From: Pseudoips prasinana
Taxonomy: Eukaryota > Arthropoda > Insecta > Lepidoptera > Nolidae
Direction of reading: 5' to 3'
NCBI GenBank assembly: GCA_951640165.1
Contig: OX621240.1
Coordinates: 5,840,713-5,904,712 of the forward strand
Length of the DNA: 64,000 bases
A model generated the notes under the pieces. It did not search any database. It had not been told where the DNA came from and worked only from the letters and a program-made list of their open reading frames with translations. Positions 55,080 to 64,000 of the stretch are shown piece by piece; positions within the stretch are counted from its first letter, which is position 1; the number at the start of each line of letters is the position of its first letter. Position numbers and translations under genes: made by a program.

Positions 55080-55343
55080 CTGCAATTTATCTATGTTGCA
55101 GGGTTAGACAGGGAAGTTTAGTTGGAGCGGCGAGCACAATAGTTCATCACTGGACGCAGTGTTACCAGGACCTCCGGGGACTGGAAAAAGCCGCCACCAG
55201 AAGAATATGAATAAGAACCACTGCCCATACGATAAGAAAGTGACAAACTTTCGCTTTTAATAAAATTGTAGGATTTATTAGTTATCTGGTTGCCATAGTT
55301 CAGGGTGTGCCTAGTTTGGGTCATAAGATATTTATCCGTACCA

Positions 55344-55385
55344 GATTTGAACTCTAAAGGGGATGCCCCCTTTAGAGTTCAAATC
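55344..55385. repeat. 19-bp-stem hairpin
   Basis: Arms 55344-55362 (gatttgaactctaaagggg) and 55367-55385 are exact complements with a 4-nt loop atgc. A tiny perfect foldback. Confidence 0.9.
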
Positions 55386-55705
55386 TCGACTTAAAGCGAT
55401 TATTGACAAGTAGATGTATGAGAGGCTTTACGGACGCTTAATACGTGAAGGTAGTTTAAGAAAAAGGTAAGTAGTCGATACAAATAAAAACTAAGGTTCA
55501 TGAACTATCACCTTTCACAACCCTTACTTTGCCGACGGCACGTTCGCGGACGTGCTTTCGGTGCATGAGTGATCTATATATAGATTGGTAATAAAGTGCA
55601 TTTAGACCTATCATTATAAATAATTAAAAATGGTTTTTTATGCACATAAGAGTTAATAGTGCTTGTGAATATTGAACATGGATTCTAGTATTTGTGATGT
55701 AACCA
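55386..55705. other. No gene seen
   Basis: AT-rich, featureless to the eye. Confidence 0.4.
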
Positions 55706-55950
55706 TATATAGCCTAGTTGGTAGTGCTCCTGCCTACGAAGCTGGTGGTCCTGGGTTCGAATCCCGGTAAGTGCAAATATTTGTGTGATGAGCACGAATA
55801 TTTGTTTCTGAGTCATGGATGTTTTCTATGTATTTAAGTATTTATTTATCTATATAAGTATGTATATCGTCACCTGGTACCCATAGTACAAGCTTTGCTT
55901 AGTTTGAGGCTAGGATGATCTGTGTGACATTGTCCCCAGATATTATTATT
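55706..55950 (+). repeat. SINE-A copy
   Basis: Head agcctagttggtagtgctcc, gggttcgaatcccggtaagt; tail gaggctaggatgatctgtgt + (att)n. The head's first bases are replaced by tatat. Confidence 0.85.
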
Positions 55951-55952
55951 AA

Positions 55953-56090
55953 TTGACGGACACAAAGTACACCCAGACGCAGAACAACTAATTACGGATT
56001 ACACATATAGTTGTCATGTGCGAGAATCGAACCCGGGACACGGATTGGTGAGGTGACGCTTTTTACCGCTGAGCAACAAGTGCAGACACA
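55953..56090 (-). repeat. SINE-C copy, 3'-truncated
   Basis: gacggacacaaagtacaccc, gcgagaatcgaacccgggac, ctgagcaacaagtgcag. It begins exactly at the SINE-A tail. Confidence 0.75.
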
Positions 56091-56119
56091 AGTTGACTAA
56101 ATATGCTCAATCTATACAA

Positions 56120-56430
56120 TCTATACAAATAAATAAAATTGGAGTGTCTGTTTGTAGTATTGAAATAGCCGGTTTTTACTACATAAATATGAATACATAT
56201 ACGGTACATACACCAAAATAACATTTTTTACAATTTTTGTCTGTCTGTCTGTCTGTTTGTTCCGGCTAATCTCTGAAATGGCTGGACCGATTTTGACGGG
56301 ACTTTTATTGGCAGGTAGCTGATGTAATAAGGCGTAACTTATGCTACTTTTATTTTAGAAAAAGTATTTTATTTTACAAAAAATCTAAATAAACTAATTA
56401 ACACGCGGACGAAGTCACGGGTACAGCTAG
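56120..56430 (+). mobile_element. H2 Helitron-like copy
   Basis: Starts TCTATACAAATAAATAAAAT and ends cacgggtacagCTAG. The TCTATACA word is doubled just upstream (56111). Confidence 0.85.
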
Positions 56431-56500
56431 TTTAAAATATAAATAGATAGGATATTTAATTAATGATTTTAATAGTTCAATATATAATTCAGCTTAGCTA

Positions 56501-56776
56501 AGTTTACGTTAAATTGAGTAAAATTAAGTAAGCTATTTTGTGGTCAACCAATAAATTGTATCTGAAACCATAAATAAAACTATAAACTATAAATATTGAC
56601 AATAAATACTTACTGTCAATATTTATGGTTTCAGATACATTAAGTTTACGTTAAATTGAGTAAAATTAAGTAAGCTATTTTGTGGTCAACAAATAAATTG
56701 TATCTGAAACCATAAATAAAACTATAAATATTGAAAATGAATACTTACTAACAATATTTATGGTTTCAGATACATT
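56501..56776. repeat. 142-bp tandem duplication with inner hairpins
   Basis: agtttacgttaaattgagta recurs at 56501 and 56643. Each unit contains tgtatctgaaaccataaat and its complement atttatggtttcagataca, so each can fold on itself. Units differ only slightly. Confidence 0.9.
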
Positions 56777-58404
56777 TTACTTTATATTAAAAGAATTAAA
56801 TATTATGCGGCTTAGAAGGCAAGTACCTACCAACCGCGCCAATCGGCAATCATGACTACTGGCCTAGAATAGATATCTCCTTTGCTAACATTTAGCATAT
56901 AAAATAATTATTAACTCTATATTTATCATAATGTATTTTGCAAGGTAATATATTAACTTCACTACATTAATTACTCATACATTTGAAATGAGGCACAAAA
57001 AAGAAAAAGTGTGCCAGTCATCAAACGTATTATATTCTCAGTAATCGGGACTTTTGTATCTAATTATTATCTCGTTCTTGAAGGTCAAGAGGCAATTAAT
57101 TATCGGAATATCTCATAAACCCTTTTAAGAACCTGAAAAGTTTTGGCTGAACATATAATGTTATAACATTTTAGTCCGGTTTATTTACACATCAAAGGTT
57201 ACAATAATTACCATTAGGCTAAAAATTGGTAGGATCGTTCATTACACTATTATAAAGGAAATGAGAAAAGTCCTCATTGATCCGGCACGTGCAAAAAAAA
57301 AACTCGGGGTTAAAGGTCACAAAAACGGGTTATTCGCGATTTTCAGCAAAACGGTAAGTTTTATCATAAAACTAGCTTAGACAAAACTGTAGATTAGATA
57401 ATTATGTATAAAAAATGTCTCAATACTTTTTTCCTAAGAGCCACCGTTTTTTAGATATAACGGTTCAAAAAGTTAAACGAGTTGCAATCGTCATGCACAC
57501 GCTTCCATGCTACCTTTGAGGTAGTGTACTTAGCGAGTTATTTACATGTGGTTTCCCCGGTAAGTCTATTTCACTTATCTGTTGTGATACTGTTTAATTT
57601 GGAGCTTTTGAATGACTGTCCGTCTAATTTATCATTTCACAATTGGCAATATTGATTTATCATACATTTTCTGTTATTTTGTGTCAATCCACATTTTCCT
57701 GTTTCTCATATGATCGATGCTCTGATTCAGATAAGCATTATTGACACGTAGATAATATTTATTCCGCTTCCCTTATTTTTAGATCATAAACATATCAGAA
57801 GCTTCAGGTAAATATTATTTATTTCTATGTGTTCGTTCCTCAAACAACATAATTTGGTATGAAATATTTCGATTTGATTTGAAGTGAGGAAAAGTAAATA
57901 TTGGACTTATTTATTTTTGGTATGTTTCCTAAAGCTCAAATAAATTGGCATTTCTTAAGGATGCAAAGGAGAACGGGCGGAAGTGGTCCAAATGGCGTCG
58001 GCTGATGAAACCTAGTCTATATAATAGTTCGTGAATGTAGGATATTTTTTTACTATGGACACCATAAATTCAGAATCTATAACACCCTTTAGACAACGCA
58101 AAAAATAAATTGATTCTATGCCATATACAGATCTTACAGGATATTGTTTCAGTACTATGTTTCATGAAAGCTTTATAATAAAAAATAAGCTTTTATGGTA
58201 GTACTTTCCAAATTCTGATTCAATAAAGAAATGCATTTTGCTATTTTATTCAGATCTAAATATGTCAAAACAAACATTTTGGCAATCGTAGGCCCGCTTA
58301 TGTTTATTGGTTGCTTAGAAGAGACCGCTTTGACCGATAAGACTGCAAATTGAAATTGGTTAATTCACTTGTTTGTATCCATTGTGGCATTTCCCTGGTG
58401 ACCT
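56777..58404. other. No gene seen
   Basis: The longest stretch with nothing recognised: AT-rich, no ORF above chance, no known repeat words. It could hide cyclase intron elements or non-coding exons. Confidence 0.4.
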
Positions 58405-58690
58405 TTTTTTTTGATTAGGCAGGGGAATGCCTACGCATGCCCGCGAAAAGTGTCTGCGGGTGGGTATGTCGGACTCGTACCGACTAAACCTAACCTGCCG
58501 TAGACTTCTCTTAGCGCCTAACAGGAGGAGCCCCGGGAACGCGGGTATGCTGCTCCGGTGCCCCCCATTTGCGCCATGTCCCAGATAGTCGGGACACGTA
58601 CCCTGGGAGGGCTCGAGATTGCCCTCCCCTATTGCCGACTCCTGCCAGTCCGGCTCAGCGGCTGTGCCACAAACAGGTGTCTCATAAATC
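58405..58690. repeat. GC-rich insert, probable retroelement fragment
   Basis: GC-rich island in AT-rich sequence, starting with a T run (ccttttttttt) and gcaggggaatgcctacgc, ending cggctcagcggctgtgccac. The T run would be the poly(A) of a minus-strand retroposed sequence. No frame is recognisably coding. Confidence 0.5.
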
Positions 58691-59222
58691 TTTATCAGTC
58701 ACCAGTCTCTCATAAATTTGGGGTTTAGCTTGGCAGTTATGCCATATCAGTAGTAAATTATCACTAGATCCTTCACAAAGAATCATTTGTGAAGAGTAAA
58801 TAAATATATATTGATATTCGAATTGTTTTCTTTTACTTGTATTTATTCTTTTTAATTATCTGCAAGAGACATCGTAAATAAAGAAAGTCTAATGTCGATA
58901 ATTTCGAGACTTAGATGGGGTAAACTATAGCCAACAAGTATGTATCTACATATAATCGCAGTCTACATTTCCTCACCCTGAATCAGGATGGGCTTGCCAA
59001 CATGATCAGAAGGATTTCTGGCATTAAACCGACAGCTTTTTGTGTTGTGGGATTAATATTGCTTTGTGGCCCAACCTTGCAATCGAATCTGGACAACACG
59101 ATACCGCTAGACCAATGTGGCAGTCAAGAAAACTTCTATTGTGTACGCAGGGAAATATTTTACAAAAATAACAAGCAAAAAGGTCAGCCCAAATAAACAT
59201 CATTTCTTATGTTATGAAATAA
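58691..59222. other. No gene seen
   Basis: At 59002-59196 a 64-codon plus frame exists, rich in Cys and hydrophobics (CVVGLILLCGPTL), without a recognised domain. It may belong to the LINE fragment that follows. Confidence 0.3.
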
Positions 59223-59443
59223 CAAGAGCAAAATATTTGTATTATAAGAGCTATACAAAACCTTGTTATCAGAGTTTCTCTAAGAGAAAAGTTTAAAGAA
59301 ATAAACTTTCTAACTGTTGCTTCACAATATGGATACGAGAATATACTATATATGCATAAAAATATTGATCAATTTAAACAGAAAAATGAAACTCATAATA
59401 CTCGAAATAAGCATAATCCTGACTCATCTCCACAAAATCAGTA
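59223..59443 (+). pseudogene. LINE polymerase C-terminal fragment
   Basis: Frame after a TAA: IRAIQNLVIRVSLREKFKEI, FLTVASQYGYENILYMHKNI, THNTRNKHN, then stop. This is the end pattern of CR1/Jockey-type polymerases (LTVxSxYIYE...HNTRxK; memory). Truncated on both sides. Confidence 0.7.
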
Positions 59444-59989
59444 ACTCTTTTATGAGGCAGTCTATACGCTTCAAAAACTAACTTCACAGAAAACTTTCAA
59501 TCAACAAATTAAAATTAAAGCCAAGTAAAGTAGTAAGGCAAATGACTAAGTTTCAGTTTAAGTTAATGATAAAACTGCTCGGCAACGAATAGATTTCATT
59601 CAACGTATTTAGATACATAAGTTGTAACAAGATGTTAAGTTGATTACGATTAATTTATTAATTCCTACCGAGAGCTTTTGAAATGTTACTTTCGTAGATA
59701 ATTTTCGCCGTGTATACCACTCTGACTGCTTATGCCTAATAAAGATACCGTCAAGGTCAAAAGGTGTCGTCCTGACGTGGCATCAACTCAAAGCATACCT
59801 TTGATGCTTGTACAAAATAAAAATTAATTAAAAGTCCAAACTGATATTGATTCCTATAGAAATTCGTGAATTGGATTACATAGATAGATTGGGAATGAGG
59901 CTCATTCAAGTTCTTGATTAATCTTTGATATTGAAAAAGTTTATACTTACTACGCCTTTTGAATTTTATATAAAAGCGAGAAATAGTTT
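59444..59989. other. No gene seen
   Basis: AT-rich; may include the rest of the LINE fragment's 3' region. Confidence 0.35.
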
Positions 59990-60290
59990 TTTTTATGTCA
60001 GAGGTCGACAAACGTGCAAGTGGGTCACCTGATGGTAAGTGATCACCGCCGCCCATGGACACTCGCAACACCAGAGGAGTCCGGGTGCGTTGCCGGCCTT
60101 TAAGAGTCAGCAAACCAGTGTTGCTGACCCTTCCCCCCACCCCGATGAGCTCTGGCGACCTTACTCACACTCAGAAACACAACATTAAATTATTAATGTT
60201 ATTATTAAGGAATGTCTTCTGTAAGGTGGAGGTACTTCCCCAGTCGGGCTGCTCTTCGAGCGAATGAACGCTGTGCCCTACCTATTGCAT
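59990..60290 (+). repeat. R3 repeat copy
   Basis: tcagaggtcgacaaacgtgc, tcaccgccgcccatggacac, tgctgacccttccccccacc, tccccagtcgggctgctctt. Longer than the copy at 33165, which lacks the ccccgatgagctctggcgac part. Confidence 0.8.
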
Positions 60291-60494
60291 ATCAATAGTT
60301 TGGTTTTTATCCTATGTAGAATGATTACCTTAGTGACAGTAAGCCTCTAACATAGTTTCAAGACCCTTGTCCAACGTCTCAAACGGTACTGACCGCTTAA
60401 CATTGCCTACGAAGCCTGGAACAGTTTCAGGGACTTACATACATATCTATAAATTCACCGATAACTTACATACCGGCTATGAGCGATTTCAATG

Positions 60495-60775
60495 CGCAGA
60501 TGGTCAGACTCAATGAAGACTAGCCATCTGCATGAGACCTACTGTAGTCCACCAGTGTGTGCGTTAACACAGAGGCACTTTTTATTATATCACTTTCATA
60601 ATCCGATGGGACCACTAGCGACACAACTGGAAAGAAGTCAGATACAACACCGCCGGCTTTACGTTTCTCAACAGAAAATTTCCAAAACCACTCTTTAGCC
60701 CGACTCGGAATTTAAACCCGGGGCCTATCTGCGGTTGAACGCTACGTTTAGATCAAAGAGGCTGTTCGAGTTAGG
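60495..60775 (-). repeat. SINE-D copy, diverged
   Basis: gccatctgcatgagacctac, ctggaaagaagtcagatac, head aaagaggctgttcgagttag near 60770. More decayed than the 52-kb copy. Confidence 0.65.
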
Positions 60776-60833
60776 CCACTAAAGGTTTTACTACTAAAGT
60801 TTTATTACATTATAAATTATGGAAGTAATTATA

Positions 60834-61061
60834 TATACAAATAAATAAAATTGGAGTGTCTGTTTGTAATATTGAAATAACCGGGTTTTACTACATTAAT
60901 ATCAATATATATACGGTACATACACCAAAATATTTTTTTTTCCAATTTTTGTCTGTCTGTCTTGTCTGTTTGTTCCGGCTAATCTCTGAAAAAGTCTTTT
61001 ATTTTACAAAAAAAACGAAATAAACTAATTAACACGCGGACTAAGTCGCGGGCACAGCTAG
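60834..61061 (+). repeat. H2 Helitron-like copy, internally deleted
   Basis: atacaaataaataaaattgg start, ggcacagCTAG end, about 80 bp missing after ggctaatctctgaaa. Confidence 0.8.
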
Positions 61062-61076
61062 TTTATTATAAAAAAA

Positions 61077-61346
61077 CTAGCGGTCCGGTACGTGCTTCGC
61101 TACGTATAAGGCATAGTAATAAAAAAAATTATTATTAAGTTCATTTATTCAAACAAAAAAATATTTTAAATTGCTAAAAGATGGTGATTTTACGCTTTAT
61201 AAAGACTTTTTTTTTAATTTTCTCTACGTACAAACCTTCCCTGGACTTCCACAAATAATTCAAGACCAAAATTAGCCAAATCGGTAAAGGCGTTGTTGAG
61301 TTATAACATTACAACGAAAAGTGGCATTGATTTTTATATATATAGA
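61077..61346 (-). repeat. H3 Helitron-like copy
   Basis: CTAGcggtccggtacgtgcttc to atatatatagA, followed by a (gata)n run. Very close to 12142-12411. Confidence 0.85.
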
Positions 61347-61421
61347 TAGATAGATAGATAAATCTATAAATTACTATTCTGCTATTAAAAACAACGCAAA
61401 ATAGTATAAATTGCATCCTAA

Positions 61422-61719
61422 TCTATACATATAATAAAAACGTAGGAAAGTCAAAACTGTACATCGAATATTTTTAAAAAAGGATACTTGGGGCGTAATC
61501 TACAATCGACACCGAAGCCAACAATCAGTTTTTAGAATTTTTGTCTGTTTGTTTGTATGTATGTCTGGGCTAAGATCAAAAAGTACTGCATGCATTTACT
61601 TCAAATTTTGCATGAATGTTACTAAGAGGTCGGGTCAACAAACATATTATCACGCAACGGGGGAGGAGCTGTGATAATTTATAAAATTTAACGCGGGTAA
61701 AATCACGGGGCACAGCTAG
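61422..61719 (+). mobile_element. H1 non-autonomous Helitron, 298 bp
   Basis: TCTATACATATAATAAAAAC start, cacggggcacagCTAG end, A before and T after. Confidence 0.85.
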
Positions 61720-61770
61720 TCTTAACTATAGACGTGACCGGGAGACTTCCCTCTTATAATATATTTAATA

Positions 61771-62077
61771 CTAGCTGTGCCCGCGACTTCGTCCGCGTGT
61801 TAATTAGTTTATTTCGTTTTTTTAGTAAAATAAAAACTTTTTCTAAAATAAAAGTAGCCTAAGTTACTCCTTATTATATCAGCTACCTGCCAATAAAAGT
61901 CCCGTCAAAATCGGTCCAGCCATTTCAGAGATTAGCCGGAACAAACAGACAGACAGACAAAAATTGTAAAATAAGTTATTTTGGTGTATGTACCGTATGT
62001 ATATTCATATTTATGTAGTAAAAACCGGCTATTTCAATATTACAAACAGACACTCCAATTTTATTTATTTGTATAGA
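61771..62077 (-). mobile_element. H2 Helitron-like copy
   Basis: CTAGctgtgcccgcgacttc (3' end, minus) to gtataga at 62071-62077 (5' TC end, minus). Full-length. Confidence 0.85.
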
Positions 62078-62139
62078 TTTTTTGCCATATCTGTGGCTAT
62101 ACAAGGATACTTTTAAAACACCAACAACCTCGTATGACT

Positions 62140-62700
62140 AGATAGTTAACACCATAAACAACAACTTTGTTTTACAGCTATCGCTATGACGGTCACCGTA
62201 GCCTAGTTGGTAGTGCTCCTGCCTACGAAGCTGGTGGTCCTGAGTTCGAATCCCAGTAAGTGCAAATATTGTGAGATGAGCACGAATATTTGTTTCTGAG
62301 TCATGGATGTTTTCTATGTATATAAGTATTTATCTATCTATATAAGTATGTATATCGTCGCCTGGTACCCATAGTACAATCTTTGCTTAGTTTGGGGCTA
62401 GGATGATCTGTGTGATGTGTGATGTCCCTAGATATTACTATTTATTATTATTATCGATAATTTGTTAGATTTTATTTTTAACACCAAATAAGTATTAATA
62501 TAATTTCCCGCTTAAATGTTTATAATTCTACGCGCACCGCAGAGATTACTGCCGCCAATATGCAACAAGGTTTCCAAATTTGCCTACACCGTGAAATTAA
62601 CTAGATAATTATCTGACGAAAAGTGTTATTATTAATAGCAGTGCAAGCGCGCGAGAACCGAGCGTCGTATGAATGAAACATAGACCTTCTAATGTTACGA
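62140..62700. repeat. R2 repeat interrupted by SINE-A
   Basis: gttaacaccataaacaacaa, gtattaatataatttcccgc, tgtttataattctacgcg, tgaaacatagacct: same order as 16050-16640. Confidence 0.75.
62190..62455 (+). repeat. SINE-A copy
   Basis: gacggtcaccgtagcctagt head, gagttcgaatcccagtaag, tail gggctaggatgatctgtgtg, with a small extra repeat gtgatgtgtgatgtccc near its end, then (att)n. Confidence 0.85.
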
Positions 62701-62707
62701 CAGGTTA

Positions 62708-63330
62708 TCTATTGTTTGCCCGAAAAATATATGCCATAATATTCATATGCCCGAAATTCATTTGCCCGAATTTCAATTGCACGAATGTGCAAAAGACATG
62801 TGACATACTCTTATTTGCCCGAACATTTGATTGCATAATGATTCGAATGCCATACGTAATGTTATCCATACTTTTAATTGCAATAATATTATGCAACAGA
62901 ATTTTCAAACGCCATACTAAATTAATTTCCAATCTATCCATGTACCATTCTCACCCCTTTTCACCAACAATAGTGTATCTAGCGCTAAATGGTCGCAGTT
63001 CTAACCTAACCTATTATTTTTAATAAGTATTTTAACCTAAGTATTTTAACCTAAGTATGATGTTATGATAAAATGATGTTATGGCATGTGATAATTACGG
63101 CTTACAATGATTATAACAAATGATGTCATGGAAGTAGATTTTATGGGAAACAATGATTATAACAAATGCTATTATGGAAATTAACTTTATGGGAAACAAA
63201 GTTACTAGCACATGACTAATATAGTAAACAATGAATATGACATAAAAAATTATGAGAAACAATAATATGTCCGGTGAGTATTATAGCAAATAAAATTCGG
63301 GCAAATGAAATTCTGGTAAGTGGAGGTATA
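62708..63330. repeat. Unusual word-repeat foldback
   Basis: The left half repeats ttgcccgaa(a/t)ttcat-like words; the right half repeats gggaaacaatgattataac-like words and ends with the complement (attcgggcaaatgaaattct). The outer words of the two halves are inverted repeats of each other. No ORF with recognised content. Confidence 0.7.
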
Positions 63331-63550
63331 CCGTTACGACAACACAACAAAAACTTGTAAAATCATGTTTTTTATATGTATAGCAAAAGTTGTTGCTTAT
63401 GATCGCTATCTGGTCCTGCAAGGTTGATGGTGCTTTACAAGTAACCATATATCTGATTATAAAATCAACGGCTTCACAGCCCACATTAAGCACATGCCCT
63501 GCCGTTCCCGCTGGCGATTCAACTTCAAAAAGTTGTTGGAATATTGGCAT
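63331..63550 (-). other. Unrecognised open frame
   Basis: Within the 89-codon frame at 63281-63550, the N-terminal part (EVESPAGTAGHVLNVGCEAV...) is less AT-biased than its surroundings. There is no acceptor at its upstream edge and it does not join the cyclase exons. It may be a relic of a retroelement or a transposase. Confidence 0.2.
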
Positions 63551-63636
63551 TAGTTTTTAGTTCCAGCCAGTGTGATTGATTTTGATTTTTTAACAACATT
63601 TACGACAGCCGTTTCTGGTATTCAAAGTCTAATAGC

Positions 63637-63905
63637 TAGATGCTCTCACCGGTCTGTAAGCTATCGGCGAAGTTAAGTAACTAGGCTCGCGGTCAGTCCA
63701 TAGATGGGTGACCGCCAAAGTGGTTTATTTTTGAGCGTATCCGTGCTTCAGAGGGCACGTTTAGCTGTCGGTCTCGGTTGTAGTCACTAGACAACAGTCG
63801 TTAAGCCATGTCAGAAACCTACTTGTCAGAGTTGTTCAAGCCCCCCAGCTTGAACAACTCTGACACTAGGGTAACCACGGCACATACGATAATGTAAGTA
63901 AGCAA
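63637..63905 (+). repeat. 5S-SINE copy with inner inverted tail
   Basis: gatgctctcaccggtctgta, ggtcagtccatagatgggtg|accgcc, body gtgcttcagagggcacg. The tail is partly duplicated in inverted orientation: gtcagagttgttcaag (63825-63840) pairs exactly with cttgaacaactctgac (63849-63864). Confidence 0.85.
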
Positions 63906-64000
63906 AGTCTAATAATTATAATCTGATAGGTCTAACGGTCTGAGTAAATACAAAATAATTCAGACAATAGGTAGGTATGTAGTAAAATATAAATTTCAAT

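Noticed and set aside
54724..54830. 5S rRNA gene
   Set aside because: Only the internal promoter region resembles 5S; the ends and stems are missing and it continues into a SINE body.
63281..63550. Upstream exon of the cyclase gene
   Set aside because: Spacing would fit, but no acceptor is visible at the upstream edge and the residues do not match the ligand-binding domain.

Overview
The window looks like a gene-poor, transposon-saturated piece of a lepidopteran (moth or butterfly) nuclear genome. It is AT-rich and intron-bearing. It is packed with tRNA- and 5S-derived SINEs, short non-autonomous Helitrons ending in CTAG, truncated non-LTR retrotransposons with catcat-type tails, and MITEs. 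This mixture is typical of Lepidoptera. The assignment comes from pattern recognition, not a database search. Nothing suggests bacterial operons, CRISPR or a prokaryotic defence system.

The one clear host gene lies on the minus strand and runs from about 55.1 kb down to 8.5 kb. It is a receptor-type (membrane) guanylate cyclase, most like the Gyc32E class. Eight small exons are visible with consistent splice sites and phases: end of the extracellular ligand-binding domain (54978-55079, probable; 50025-50162), membrane-proximal region plus transmembrane helix (43253-43534), kinase-homology domain (41510-41647, 33465-33762, 25694-25885, 16933-17110) and dimerisation coiled coil (8472-8612). I see neither the N-terminal exons (expected beyond 64 kb, unless some are missed between 55 and 64 kb) nor the catalytic cyclase exons (expected below position 1).

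The introns and left flank are almost wholly mobile DNA. 1-8.4 kb: SINEs, a long foldback and a 3.6-kb DDE-transposon with 88-bp inverted repeats whose two-exon transposase carries a SWIM zinc finger and seems to have lost part of its catalytic core. 8.7-20.4 kb: Helitron-like repeats, GC-rich MITEs and SINEs. 20.4-25 kb: a nearly full-length CR1/Jockey-group LINE with two ORFs on the minus strand. 27 kb: a hAT-type MITE. 30.6-31.8 kb: an apparently intact mariner, inserted at TA inside a SINE. 35.5-37.4 kb: a 204-bp satellite array grown out of a 5S-rRNA-like SINE. 44-52 kb: three LINE fragments with exact target-site duplications. 56-64 kb: Helitron-like repeats, SINEs, a tandem duplication and an odd low-complexity foldback.

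Repeat families are named here as follows. SINE-A, B, C and D have tRNA-like heads. SINE-E shares its 3' tail with the RTE-like LINE. 5S-SINE has a 5S rRNA-like head. H1-H4 are short CTAG-ended Helitron-like families. M1 is a 143-bp MITE. 'cggcc repeat' is a family beginning aaaaccggccaagtgcgag. R2 and R3 are unnamed interspersed families. Several nested insertions leave clear empty-site evidence, so their relative ages can be read from the sequence. Coordinates of repeat ends are by eye and are good to a few to some tens of bases, except where a target duplication is stated.
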